NCBI GenBank assembly: GCA_903994525.1
Contig: CAJEXW010000009.1
Location: forward strand, 27,061 to 91,060
Source: an uncultured Chlorobiaceae bacterium
GTDB taxonomy: Bacteria; Bacteroidota; Chlorobiia; Chlorobiales; Chlorobiaceae
DNA length: 64,000 nucleotides
Direction: 5' to 3'
In this document: piece by piece, positions 1 through 8,744 of the stretch
Position numbering within the stretch: the stretch's first letter is position 1
Layout: each line of letters opens with the position of its first letter
Program-made: the position numbers and the translations under genes
Notes under the pieces: model-generated
What the model saw: only the letters and a program-made list of their open reading frames with translations
Told to the model about the DNA's origin: nothing
Database searches by the model: none

Positions 1-191
1 TAAAAACCACCTTGAGGCTCTAACTGCAAGCGCTTTTCGGTTACTCCGATTTCAATGCTGGCAATTTCAACAACCTCCAAAATCTCTTCTGACAGTGTGG
101 GATCTTTTCTCATCATCTTCAGGGCGTTATAGGCCTCTTTGAATTGCCCGGCCTCAATCTGCTCAATAATATTTTGTAGTTGTGTGTTCAT
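1..191 (-). CDS. Hypothetical protein, N-terminal part only (runs off the left edge)
   Basis: An open frame on the minus strand starts at an ATG (CAT at 189-191) and runs without a stop to the window edge, giving 63 complete codons. It begins MNTQLQNIIEQIEAGQFKEA and is mainly helical and acidic. I do not recognise a family, and with the rest outside the window no function can be given. It is divergent from vapB, with about 250 bases between the two starts. The absence of stops and the plausible start make a real gene likely; strand and frame are moderately certain. Confidence 0.5.
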   Translation of the reverse strand, partial: MNTQLQNIIEQIEAGQFKEAYNALKMMRKDPTLSEEILEVVEIASIEIGVTEKRLQLEPQGGF

Positions 192-390
192 GGTTTTATT
201 TATTTTTTACTTCTGAAATATAATTTATAAGTGATTATCGGCTTTTGTCGGGTACTTTATTCTGCCTGGTCACGCCTCGATAATTTTTATCTGCATGAAA
301 GATAGCGCTGATAACACAGGAAAAAAAGAATCATCCAAATTTTTGGATCCTTCACGTCAATTGAGATTTCCCTCTTGCTTTCACGAAAAA

Positions 391-415
391 AGATAGTTAT
401 CATTGGTGATTATCT
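391..415. promoter_or_regulatory. Candidate vapBC operator (imperfect inverted repeat)
   Basis: AGATAGTTATCA and TGATTATCT form an imperfect inverted repeat 25-50 bases before the vapB ATG. VapBC complexes usually repress their own promoter by binding such palindromes. The position fits, but the symmetry is weak and the assignment is inference. Confidence 0.25.
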
Positions 416-440
416 ATTTTGAAAGTAAAAAGGGGGGAGT

Positions 441-674
441 ATGGATACAGCACGCATTTTTCCATCCGGTCGAAGTCAGGCCGTCCGTTTACCAAAGGAG
501 TACCGGTTTAAAGGCAACGACGTTATGATCAAACATTTTGGCAATGGTGTACTCCTGTTGCCGATTGATACATCGTGGTCCATGCTTGAAGCGGCTTTGC
601 AGGAATTTGAACCTGGATTTGTATTAACGAGAGAACAACCTGAGGAGCAGAGCCGGGAGGAGATTGCCCCGTGA
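441..674 (+). CDS. vapB: VapB-type antitoxin (AbrB/SpoVT fold)
   Basis: This 77-residue protein has the N-terminal swapped-hairpin DNA-binding module of VapB/VagC antitoxins: 'ARIFPSGRSQAVRLPKEYRF' followed by a GNDVMIKHFGNGVLLLP strand region. The C-terminal half is acidic (EFEPGF, EQPEEQSREE), as expected for the segment that wraps the PIN toxin. A strong Shine-Dalgarno sequence (GGGGGGAG) sits just before the ATG. Its stop overlaps the GTG start of the next gene by four bases, the usual translational coupling of vapBC. It neutralises VapC and probably represses the operon. Confidence 0.9.
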   Translation: MDTARIFPSGRSQAVRLPKEYRFKGNDVMIKHFGNGVLLLPIDTSWSMLEAALQEFEPGFVLTREQPEEQSREEIAP

Positions 675-1069
675 GCTACCTTCTCGATACCAATATCTGC
701 ATCTACATCATCAATGCACGTCCACCACATGTTCTGGAACGGTTCAGGCAGGTGAGCATTGGCAATATTGCTGTTTCATCCATCACCGCTGCTGAACTGG
801 CTTTTGGTGTCATTAAAAGCGGATCCGAGAGAAATCGTCGTGCTCTTGAAATGTTTTTTGCACCACTCGAACTCTTCCCGTTTGATGAAACAGCAATCTG
901 GCATTATGGTGAAATACGGCGAGAGCTTGAAAAACGCGGAGAACCAATCGGAGCGCTTGACACCATGATTGCTGCTCACGCAAAGGCGCTGAATGCGGTG
1001 CTGGTCACCAATAACAGCCGGGAGTTCAGTCGGGTAGCGGGGTTGATGATTGAAAATTGGGCAGAATGA
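671..1069 (+). CDS. vapC: VapC-type PIN-domain ribonuclease toxin
   Basis: A 132-residue PIN-domain protein starting at GTG inside the vapB stop (GTGA overlap). The acidic residues expected for the metal site are visible: D6 in 'YLLDTN', E42 in 'AAELAFG' and D97 in 'GALDTMIAAHA', followed by the typical 'LVTNNSREFSRV' strand near residue 114. The length is normal for VapC. The family cleaves RNA, often initiator tRNA or rRNA loops; the target here cannot be read from sequence. Its 3' end overlaps the possible TTG start of recB, so toxin and repair genes are very tightly packed. Confidence 0.9.
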   Translation: MSYLLDTNICIYIINARPPHVLERFRQVSIGNIAVSSITAAELAFGVIKSGSERNRRALEMFFAPLELFPFDETAIWHYGEIRRELEKRGEPIGALDTMIAAHAKALNAVLVTNNSREFSRVAGLMIENWAE

Positions 1070-4000
1070 TGTGAGGACACTACACCACATTCAGGTCGCC
1101 CTCTCCGGCACCAACCTTATCGAGGCAAGCGCCGGGACGGGGAAGACCTACGCCATTGCCTCGCTCTATCTGCGGCTGCTGGTGGAGCAGGAGCTGTTGC
1201 CGGAGCAGATTCTTGTGGTGACCTATACCGAGGCGGCGACGCAGGAGCTTCGTGCCAGAATCCGCGCTCGTATCCGTGAGGCGCTTGAGGTGATGGAGGG
1301 GGGCAACACCAACGACGCATTTCTTGAAGAGCTGCACGAAAAGGCCTCTCAAACCGGCATGAAAAGGGTGCGCGATCTCCTGGAGCGATCTCTTGGTGCC
1401 TTCGATACGGCCTCGATTTTCACTATTCATGGTTTCTGCCTGCGGGCGTTGCAGGATAATGCTTTTGAAAGCGGTTCACTGTACGATACCGAACTGGTGA
1501 CTGACCAGACAGGGCTGCTTCGCGATATTGTGGAGGATTTCTGGAGAATGCACTTTTTCCGCGAACCTTCACCGCTGCTTGGCTATACCCTGCGCAATCG
1601 TCACTCGCCTGAAACCTTTATTTCGCTGCTGAGAAATCTTCATGCCGGTACCGGGGTGGAGGTTATCCCCGACTTCAGCGACGAGGAGATACGGATGCTT
1701 GACGAGGCGTGCTGCGCCGCATACTCGGAGACAAGCACTCTCTGGAAGCGTGAACGTGAGAGCATTACAGAGCTCTTGACAACAAACAAGGGGCTGAAGC
1801 GATCGCAGGATACTTACCGGATAGACCTGCTTGAGCCACTCTTTGCCGACATGGATGCCTTTGTTGCTGCTGGCAACCCTTATGACCTTTTCGCTGACTT
1901 TAACAAGTTTACAGCAAGTGCCATCAGTGAAGGGACGAAGTTGAAAAACACGCCACCGGATCACCCTCTCTTCGCGAACTGCCAGCGGTTGCACGATGCG
2001 GTGCAGAGTCGCTTTCTTGCACTCAAGGCTGAGCTGGTTCGCTTTTACCGAAAGAGCCTGCCGCAACGCAAACGGGCCAGCAATGTTCGCTTTTTCGACG
2101 ACCTGCTCGAAGATCTCTATCGAGCGCTCCTTTCGGATGGAGGCGGGGTGATACTGGCTGGGCTGCTTCGAGCCAAGTACCGGGCGGCGCTGATTGACGA
2201 GTTTCAGGATACCGATCCGGTGCAGTATGAGATTTTCAGGAGCATTTACGCTGGCAGTGACTTGCCGCTCTTTCTTATTGGCGACCCTAAACAGGCGATC
2301 TACAGCTTTCGTGGCGCGGATATTTTCGCCTACATGCGGGCGGCCCGTGAAGTGAGTGATGAGTGTCGTTTTACCCTGACGGATAACTGGCGCTCATCTC
2401 CGCCGCTGCTCAATGCTTTCAATACCTTGTTCGACAATGAAAGGCGACCCTTTCTCTATGATGAAATTCTCTACCATCCTCTTTCTGCGGGAAACCGTAA
2501 AGAGAGTGAGAGCGGGGAGGGGAGCGAGAGTGAGCCGATGCAGCTCTGGTTTATGGACTCCAGTGATGAAAAGAGCGGCGTATGGACGGTTGAGGATGCT
2601 GGCACTTTTGCCTCCAAAGCGCTGGCCGGGGAAATTGTGCGTCTCCTGAAGGATGGTGAAATCCTTGTAGGGGGCAACGCTCTCACCGCTGGCGACATTG
2701 CCGTGATTGTGCGCACGCACCGGCAGGCAACCATGGTGCTCAACGCCCTCAGTGCACGAGGTATTGCGGGGGTGATGCGGAGCGACAAAAGCATCTTTGC
2801 AACAAGGGAGGCCGAAGAGGTGCGCATTCTGCTCTCTGCTCTTGGCGATCCAGGTAATGAAGCGAAGCTGCGGGCTGCGCTGGTGACCGATCTCCTCGGC
2901 AGGTCAGGCAACGAGATTGCCAGCTTGCTTGATGATGAGGAGTTGTGGACGGAGTGCCTCAGGTCGTTCCGTCACTTTCATGAGCTTTGGCTTCAGCGGG
3001 GTTGTATGGTGATGAGCCGTGAGCTGATGGCCAGCGAGGGGGTTCGCGGTCGTCTACTTGGTTATGCTGATGGAGAGCGGCGGCTCACCAATATTCTGCA
3101 CTGTTTTGAGCTGCTCCATGGGGAGGAACATGAGCTCGGATTGGGCATGGAGGGGCTGATTGCCTGGTTCAGCGAACGGCTTGGGGCTGAGGATGAGCAG
3201 GAGGAGCACCAGATTCGCCTTGAAACGGATGATGCGGCGGTGAAGATTGTCACCATCCATGTCAGCAAGGGACTTGAGTACCCGGTGGTCTTCTGCCCCT
3301 TTCTCTGGGGTGTTGCTAACCACAAGGGCGAGGTGGTGATGTTTCACAATGAGCAGTGGACGCTCGTGAAGGATTTTGGCTCTTCCGATATTGACAGTCA
3401 CCGCTCTCTGGCCGCAAAGGAGTCGCTGGCGGAGAGTCTCCGGCTGCTCTATGTGGCGCTGACCAGAGCGAAGTACCGCTGCTATCTTTTTGCGGGCAAA
3501 ACCCGTGCGGACACCTCGCCGATCAACTATCTGCTTCATGCTTCGGGTGATACTCGGGAAAAGGAGAACCCGGCGATGGCCCTTGTTGCTGAAATGAAAG
3601 CCATGAGCGCAGCAACGATGGGTGCGCAGTTACAGGAGTTTGCCGAGAGTTCAGGGGGAGCTGTCGGTTTCAGGCGGATGAATCGGGAGGATGTTGCGGA
3701 GAAGTCACTTCTTCCCCGTCTATCCACAGTCTCCGACAAGCCACACCTGCGCAGTTTCAGTGGCAGGGTTGACACTGGCTGGCGTGTCTCAAGCTTCACC
3801 TCTTTCAGCCGCCACGAATCCGGCCCCAGACCGCAAAGCGCAGAGTTGCCGGATCGCGATGAGGCGCGTCAGGCATGGGAATCGCCAATGAAAGCCGCTG
3901 GCGGGCAGAGCATTTTCACTTTTCCCAAAGGTGCGCAGGCGGGTATCTTCATGCACGAAATTTTTGAGAAGCTCAATTTTGCTTCGCCCACCGATGAGAC

Positions 4001-4655
4001 GATTCGTGACTTGGTCGTGCAGGGTCTGCAGCGGTACAACTATAATCCGGAGTGGGAGCCGCATATTATCGGCATGGTGCATAATGTCCTCAGTACACCA
4101 CTCTCGTCGCATGACACTCTCTTTACCCTTGGCTCTCTCAAGAAGGGGAGCTGGAGCACCGAGCTGGAGTTTTTCTTCCCTCTCCGCTTTATCAACTCAT
4201 CGACGCTTGGCGAGCTTCTTGCGCGTCACGGGTTTTTGTCCGGCGGGATTGATCTTGCCCGGCTTGCTGAGGCTCTCCAGTTCAAGCCGGTCAAGGGAAT
4301 GCTTATGGGATTCATGGATATGGTTTTCGAAGAGGGTGGTCGCTATTACCTGCTCGACTGGAAATCAAACCATCTTGGAAACTCCCTTGATGACTACGGT
4401 CAATCCGATATGACGGAGGCGATGCAGAACAACCTCTATCCGCTTCAGTACCTGCTCTACACGGTGGCGCTCAACCGCTATCTTTCGCTGCGGGTCAAAA
4501 ACTACCGTTATGCCTCCCATTTCGGTGGTGTGATCTACGTCTTTCTGCGCGGGGTGAGCAGGGAGCAGGGAGAGAGCAGAGGATTCTTTCGCGATCTTCC
4601 CTCCGAAGGGCTGATCGAGGCATTGACCGATATGTTGATTGAGGAGGGAGGATAA
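1050..4655 (+). CDS. recB: RecB: exodeoxyribonuclease V beta subunit (helicase-nuclease)
   Basis: About 1200 residues, close to the E. coli RecB length. SF1 UvrD-type helicase motifs appear in order: 'EASAGTGKT' (about residues 25-33), 'LIDEFQDTDPVQYE' (about 383), 'LIGDPKQAIYSFRGAD', 'DNWRSSP', 'TIHVSKGLEYPVVFCP' and 'LRLLYVALTRAKYR'. The C-terminus carries the RecB nuclease motif 'YLLDWKSNHLG' near residue 1100. RecBCD processes double-strand DNA ends for recombination and degrades foreign linear DNA. The start is ambiguous: TTG at 1050 (preceded by AGCGGGG, inside vapC) or GTG at 1071. recD follows after four bases. No recC lies in the window on this side. Confidence 0.93.
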   Translation: MKIGQNDVRTLHHIQVALSGTNLIEASAGTGKTYAIASLYLRLLVEQELLPEQILVVTYTEAATQELRARIRARIREALEVMEGGNTNDAFLEELHEKASQTGMKRVRDLLERSLGAFDTASIFTIHGFCLRALQDNAFESGSLYDTELVTDQTGLLRDIVEDFWRMHFFREPSPLLGYTLRNRHSPETFISLLRNLHAGTGVEVIPDFSDEEIRMLDEACCAAYSETSTLWKRERESITELLTTNKGLKRSQDTYRIDLLEPLFADMDAFVAAGNPYDLFADFNKFTASAISEGTKLKNTPPDHPLFANCQRLHDAVQSRFLALKAELVRFYRKSLPQRKRASNVRFFDDLLEDLYRALLSDGGGVILAGLLRAKYRAALIDEFQDTDPVQYEIFRSIYAGSDLPLFLIGDPKQAIYSFRGADIFAYMRAAREVSDECRFTLTDNWRSSPPLLNAFNTLFDNERRPFLYDEILYHPLSAGNRKESESGEGSESEPMQLWFMDSSDEKSGVWTVEDAGTFASKALAGEIVRLLKDGEILVGGNALTAGDIAVIVRTHRQATMVLNALSARGIAGVMRSDKSIFATREAEEVRILLSALGDPGNEAKLRAALVTDLLGRSGNEIASLLDDEELWTECLRSFRHFHELWLQRGCMVMSRELMASEGVRGRLLGYADGERRLTNILHCFELLHGEEHELGLGMEGLIAWFSERLGAEDEQEEHQIRLETDDAAVKIVTIHVSKGLEYPVVFCPFLWGVANHKGEVVMFHNEQWTLVKDFGSSDIDSHRSLAAKESLAESLRLLYVALTRAKYRCYLFAGKTRADTSPINYLLHASGDTREKENPAMALVAEMKAMSAATMGAQLQEFAESSGGAVGFRRMNREDVAEKSLLPRLSTVSDKPHLRSFSGRVDTGWRVSSFTSFSRHESGPRPQSAELPDRDEARQAWESPMKAAGGQSIFTFPKGAQAGIFMHEIFEKLNFASPTDETIRDLVVQGLQRYNYNPEWEPHIIGMVHNVLSTPLSSHDTLFTLGSLKKGSWSTELEFFFPLRFINSSTLGELLARHGFLSGGIDLARLAEALQFKPVKGMLMGFMDMVFEEGGRYYLLDWKSNHLGNSLDDYGQSDMTEAMQNNLYPLQYLLYTVALNRYLSLRVKNYRYASHFGGVIYVFLRGVSREQGESRGFFRDLPSEGLIEALTDMLIEEGG

Positions 4656-4659
4656 GCCT

Positions 4660-6417
4660 ATGACTATTGAGTTTCAGGAGCGGGCCCTTGATCGCCATTT
4701 TGCAGCCTTTATCGGCAAACAGGTCGACGGGAAGGGCAGTGAACTTTTCCGGCTTGTAGTCTCTCTTGCCAGCAGCGCTATCGGGCGGGGAAATCTCTGC
4801 CTGAACCTTGCCGATATTGCCGGGCAAACGGTCACGGTGAACGGGAAAGAGCTGCCCCTGCCCCAGCTTGATGCGCTCCTTGAACTGCTTGGGAAAAGTT
4901 CGGTTGTCACTTTGAACGGTCAGCATTACCGCCCATTGGTGCTTGATGCCGAAGGTCGCCTTTACCTCTACCGTTACTGGAGAAACGAGCATGATCTTGC
5001 CTCAACTATCCTCCACAAAGCTGGAGCAGTTGCCGGCGACATTGATGAGGCGACACTGCAAAGCTCTCTCAAACGACTGTTCCCCGAAAGCACTGATGAA
5101 CTCCAGAAAAAGGCTGCCACAGTGGCACTGCAGCGGCAGTTCTGCGTTATCTCCGGTGGCCCTGGGACAGGCAAAACATCGACTGTCGTCCGTATTCTGG
5201 CGCTGCTGCTTGAGCAGGATGGAGGCAAAAAGCAGCGGATTGCCATGGCCGCCCCCACCGGCAAGGCCGCAGCAAGGCTGAAAGCGTCGGTCAACTCCAT
5301 CCGCGAGAGCCTTGACTGTAGCGATGAGGTCAAAGCGTCAATTCCTGGTGATGTTGTCACCATCCAGCGGCTGCTTGGCACTATCTCCGGTTCGACCCGC
5401 TTTCGTCACTCAGTGCAAAACCCGCTTTTTTTTGATACCGTCATTATTGACGAGGCCTCAATGGTCTCTCTGCCGCTGATGAGCGCTCTTGTGGCGGCGC
5501 TCAAACCAACCGCCCGTCTCATTCTGCTTGGCGACAAGGATCAGCTCGCTTCGGTTGAGGCTGGTGCAGTGCTTGGCGATATCTGCAATGCTGCCGGAGC
5601 CGCCGGAGAGGAGCACCCTTTTTCGCCACTCTCTTCTTCACTGGTTGTGCTTGAAAAAAACTACCGCTTTCAGCCGGGTAGCGGTATTGCTGAAATCAGC
5701 CTTGCCGTCAATGCGGGTCTGGAGAGAGAGGCGTTGGCGCTCCTGAAGAGCAACACGACCGGCAACATTGTCTGGCAACCCTCACCCTGTCGTGAGGAGT
5801 TGCGAGATGTTCTTGCGGCAAAAGTGGTTGAAGGCTATCAGGGGTATCTTGAAGCAGCCTTTCCCGAAGAGGCGCTGGAGCGGTTTGACCGGTTTCGGAT
5901 ACTCTGCGCCTTGCGTGACGGGCCTTATGGTGTGAGTGGTCTCAACGTGCTGGTTGAAAATATTCTTGCTCGTAAGGGGCTGATTGCGCCATCAACCATC
6001 TTCTATGCGGGTCGTCCCATTCTTGTTACCGTCAACGACTACTCTATGCGCCTCTTTAACGGCGATATCGGAATCATCCGCCTCGATCCAGAAAACGGAG
6101 GCGAACTCAGAGTCTTTTTCGCTGCTCCTGCTGGAGGAGTTCGCAGCATTCCGCCGGAACGACTTCCCGGGCATGAAACCGCTTATGCCATGACCATCCA
6201 CAAAAGCCAGGGGTCAGAGTTTGAGCGTGTGCTGATGGTGCTTCCTCCTGTCGACAACGATCTTCTGACCAGAGAACTCATCTATACCGGTCTGACCAGA
6301 GCAAAAAAAAATGTTGAAATATGGGCAGATGAAGATATATTTTGCTCTGCTGTCCAAAAAAAAAGGGTACGGAGCTCAGGATTCAGGGAGGCATTGTGCA
6401 GGAATAAACAGCAGTGA
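4660..6417 (+). CDS. recD: RecD: exodeoxyribonuclease V alpha subunit
   Basis: 585 residues from the ATG at 4660, chosen over an upstream in-frame TTG at 4639 because GAGGAGGGAGGA precedes it at good spacing. Helicase motifs of the SF1B RecD family are present: 'SGGPGTGKTSTVV' (about 164-176), 'IIDEASMVSLPLM' (about 262), 'TIHKSQGSEFERV' (about 511) and 'YTGLTRAKKNVEIW' near the end. The length matches RecD of RecBCD (about 600) rather than the longer RecD2. It is the 5'-3' motor of the complex. It lies four bases after recB and is almost certainly co-transcribed with it. Confidence 0.93.
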   Translation: MTIEFQERALDRHFAAFIGKQVDGKGSELFRLVVSLASSAIGRGNLCLNLADIAGQTVTVNGKELPLPQLDALLELLGKSSVVTLNGQHYRPLVLDAEGRLYLYRYWRNEHDLASTILHKAGAVAGDIDEATLQSSLKRLFPESTDELQKKAATVALQRQFCVISGGPGTGKTSTVVRILALLLEQDGGKKQRIAMAAPTGKAAARLKASVNSIRESLDCSDEVKASIPGDVVTIQRLLGTISGSTRFRHSVQNPLFFDTVIIDEASMVSLPLMSALVAALKPTARLILLGDKDQLASVEAGAVLGDICNAAGAAGEEHPFSPLSSSLVVLEKNYRFQPGSGIAEISLAVNAGLEREALALLKSNTTGNIVWQPSPCREELRDVLAAKVVEGYQGYLEAAFPEEALERFDRFRILCALRDGPYGVSGLNVLVENILARKGLIAPSTIFYAGRPILVTVNDYSMRLFNGDIGIIRLDPENGGELRVFFAAPAGGVRSIPPERLPGHETAYAMTIHKSQGSEFERVLMVLPPVDNDLLTRELIYTGLTRAKKNVEIWADEDIFCSAVQKKRVRSSGFREALCRNKQQ

Positions 6418-6473
6418 TCGTCAAAAGAGCGATGGCGTGTCGATTTTTAATACTTTAACGCAAGAGAGCAAGT

Positions 6474-7046
6474 ATGAGCAAAAAACTATGGTTGGCCGCC
6501 GGAATTGCAGGAACACTGCTTGGCCACCCCTCCACCGATGCAAAGGCGGAGGTAAGCATCCATATTGGTTTGGGTGAGCGTGCCCCGGAGCGCGCTCCAT
6601 TTGTGTTTGACATGCGCCCCCGATTTATTCCTTTGCCCGACATGGGCTTTGCTGTAGCTGTTGGCACTCCTTATGACATAATCTTTTTTGGAAACTCTTA
6701 TTATGCCTTCCATAACGGTATCTGGTATGGATCAGGTGATTATCGCGGCCCATGGATAGTTGTGCATGAGAGTCGGCTGCCCTCTGGCATAAGACACCAC
6801 CGATGGGAAGAGATAAGACGGTCTCGTGATGTCGAATATCGTCGACACGATCGCCGGTACGATGGTCGCTACGACTGGAAGGATAACAGGCGTCAACGAC
6901 TTGAGGGGAACGAGCGCGATAATGGCAATCGGGACGAGAGGGGCAACCGTTCCAGCGACAATGCTCGTGACCAACGCAACGACAACCAGAACCAGCGTAA
7001 TCCAGGCAGCGACAATCGTCGGGGTGAAGGCGGCAGAAGAGATTAA
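6474..7046 (+). CDS. Exported Arg/Asp/Asn-rich protein of unknown function
   Basis: 190 residues. The N-terminus is a typical Sec signal peptide (MSKKLWLAAGIAGTLLG, likely cleaved after TDAKA). A compact region of aromatic and glycine residues follows ('FGNSYYAFHNGIWYGSGDY', about residues 68-86), then 'GPWIVVHESRLP'. The last 80 residues are low-complexity and charged, dominated by R, D, N, Q and G. Small secreted proteins with one aromatic motif and such a tail are common in environmental Gram-negative genomes but have no assigned role. An AAGAG sequence precedes the ATG. It is followed by a hairpin terminator. Confidence 0.75.
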   Translation: MSKKLWLAAGIAGTLLGHPSTDAKAEVSIHIGLGERAPERAPFVFDMRPRFIPLPDMGFAVAVGTPYDIIFFGNSYYAFHNGIWYGSGDYRGPWIVVHESRLPSGIRHHRWEEIRRSRDVEYRRHDRRYDGRYDWKDNRRQRLEGNERDNGNRDERGNRSSDNARDQRNDNQNQRNPGSDNRRGEGGRRD

Positions 7047-7065
7047 TTTTCTGATTGCATGGGGG

Positions 7066-7103
7066 TGACCGCAAGGGAGAAGTCTCAAAATCTCTTGCGG
7101 TCA
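7066..7103. terminator. Hairpin terminator between convergent genes
   Basis: TGACCGCAAG (7066-7075) pairs perfectly with CTTGCGGTCA (7094-7103); three further inner pairs are possible, one of them G-U. The plus-strand side continues AGTTTGTTT. It separates the exported protein gene from the convergent small winged-helix gene and may serve both. Confidence 0.7.
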
Positions 7104-7115
7104 AGTTTGTTTACC

Positions 7116-7298
7116 CTATTTCGCGGCTTCCCAGTAACAGCGTTTTGGAGAGACGATGGCTCCCTCGTCTTTTAACACTTTCATCGCTTTGTCGACCTCT
7201 TTCCGATCCAGGCCGCTGAGTTCGGTAATCCTGCCCGCATTCAGTGGTTCACTCTCCTTTTTCAGGATCTCAAGCACAATATCTTTTGTTGCTGCCAT
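7116..7298 (-). CDS. Small winged-helix protein
   Basis: A 60-residue protein starting [21 protein letters not shown] chose the ATG at 7298 because GGAGGAG lies just upstream; a longer frame to 7367 has no better signal. The pattern of '[19 protein letters not shown]', '[19 protein letters not shown]' and '[11 protein letters not shown]' is that of a single winged helix-turn-helix domain (MarR/ArsR-like fold), with a recognition helix and a short beta-wing. Such stand-alone domains bind DNA or act as adaptors. It diverges from livK across about 220 bases, so it could act on the transporter promoter, but this is inference. Confidence 0.7.
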   Translation of the reverse strand: MAATKDIVLEILKKESEPLNAGRITELSGLDRKEVDKAMKVLKDEGAIVSPKRCYWEAAK

Positions 7299-7521
7299 TT
7301 TTTCTCCTCCGGTTTTGTTTCTTGGATGTGAAGCATGTTGTTCCGTCACAATGTACAAGTTTTTCATTTAATATAAGTGGGGAGGACTTTTTCCCCTCCG
7401 TTTCACGATTTTTTCCTTGAAGAGTTGTAACTTGGAACTGTACGAATTCTTGAAAAAATCGAGTCGACACTTTATTCGCAGCGTTCATTCTATTGGTAAC
7501 TCAAAAAACGAGGGAACAGTC

Positions 7522-8667
7522 ATGAAGAAGAAGTTTGCATCAATAGTCGCGGCAGCCCTGCTGGCTTTTCCGATGCTGCTCCATGCGGCTCCGGTCAAGA
7601 TCGGCTTCATTAATTCAATTACAGGCAAAGAGGCTCAGATTGGTGAAAATCTTACCAATGGTGCTACTATGGCAATTGAGGATTTGAAAGCAAAGGGGAT
7701 TCAGGTTGAACTGATCAAGGAGGATGATGGTGGTGATCCCAAAAATGCACTGGCCGCTTATGAAAAGCTGGTAACCCGCGATGCGGTTATGGGCGTTGTT
7801 GGCCCCTACACCTCGGGTTGTGCCAATGTCGTTGCATCAAGGGCTGACCAGTATCAGGTGCCACTCCTGGTTCCGGCTGCAGCCAAAGAGGAGATTACCA
7901 TGAAGGGGTACAAGAATGTCTTCAGGCTGAATGCTCCGGCAAATGTCTATTCAATGGTGCTGATGGATGCCGTCAAGGCCTATAAGCCAAAAACCATCGC
8001 GTTTGTCTATGCCGCCACTGATTTTGGAGTATCAACCGTAAAGACCGCCCAGGAAAATGCCTTAAAAATGGGTTTGAAGGAGGTAGCCAACGAAAAGTAC
8101 CAGCAAGGTCAGCCTGACTATCGTCCATCACTGTCAAAAGTCAAGGCGGCAAATCCTGATCTTGTCTTTCTTGTCTCCTACGATGCCGATGCTATTCTTC
8201 TGATGCGTCAGGCAAAAGAGATCGGACTCACCCCCAAGGCTTTTCTCGGTGCAGGTGCAGGCTATACAACAGCTCAGTTTGCCCAACAGACGGAGATATC
8301 AAATTTCGTTGTCTCTGCTACTCAATGGACCGATGATGTTAACTGGGCAGGTGCCGCTGATTTTGGCACTCGCTACAAGACGAAATTTGGCAAAGAGCCA
8401 TCCTACCATGCGGCCTGTGCTTATGAGGCGATCAGAATTATGGCAGAGAGCGCTTCAAAATCAAAAAATCCGGCAGCACTTCGTTCTGCGCTCAAGGCAG
8501 GAAGCTGGAGTGGCATTATGGGGCCGGTCAAGTTTGCAGACTACAGTGGTTTTACAAATCAGAACAACCATCCGATGCTGGTACAGCAAATTCAGAATGG
8601 CAAATATGAGACGGTCTATCCCGCAACGTTCAGCAAGAAGAAGCTTGTTTATCCCTTTAAACGATAA
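7522..8667 (+). CDS. livK: LivK-type periplasmic substrate-binding protein
   Basis: 381 residues from the ATG at 7522, preceded by GAGGGA; an upstream in-frame start at 7417 would put 35 residues before the signal peptide. The signal peptide is MKKKFASIVAAALLAFPMLLHA with cleavage after AHA. The mature protein starts 'APVKIGFINSITGKEAQIGE', the typical opening of the periplasmic binding protein type 1 family that serves branched-chain amino acid (HAAT) transporters, and 'VVGPYTSGCANVVASRADQY' follows. It binds the substrate in the periplasm and delivers it to LivHM. Leucine, isoleucine or valine is the family default; other amino acids or amides cannot be excluded. Confidence 0.88.
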   Translation: MKKKFASIVAAALLAFPMLLHAAPVKIGFINSITGKEAQIGENLTNGATMAIEDLKAKGIQVELIKEDDGGDPKNALAAYEKLVTRDAVMGVVGPYTSGCANVVASRADQYQVPLLVPAAAKEEITMKGYKNVFRLNAPANVYSMVLMDAVKAYKPKTIAFVYAATDFGVSTVKTAQENALKMGLKEVANEKYQQGQPDYRPSLSKVKAANPDLVFLVSYDADAILLMRQAKEIGLTPKAFLGAGAGYTTAQFAQQTEISNFVVSATQWTDDVNWAGAADFGTRYKTKFGKEPSYHAACAYEAIRIMAESASKSKNPAALRSALKAGSWSGIMGPVKFADYSGFTNQNNHPMLVQQIQNGKYETVYPATFSKKKLVYPFKR

Positions 8668-8675
8668 GATTCCCG

Positions 8676-8703
8676 GTGCCTCAGTCCATGGTGCCTGAGG
8701 TGC
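8676..8703 (+). other. Intercistronic stem-loop between livK and livH
   Basis: GGTGCCTCAG and CTGAGGTGC can pair as a 9-bp stem (8676-8684 with 8695-8703, including G-U pairs) with a 10-base loop and no following T-run. In binding-protein transporter operons such a stem often protects the upstream mRNA segment and raises the amount of binding protein over membrane subunits. The role here is inference. Confidence 0.45.
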
Positions 8704-8744
8704 TATTGCCTTCTGGATGAGTTCATTACACAAGGAGAGTCATT

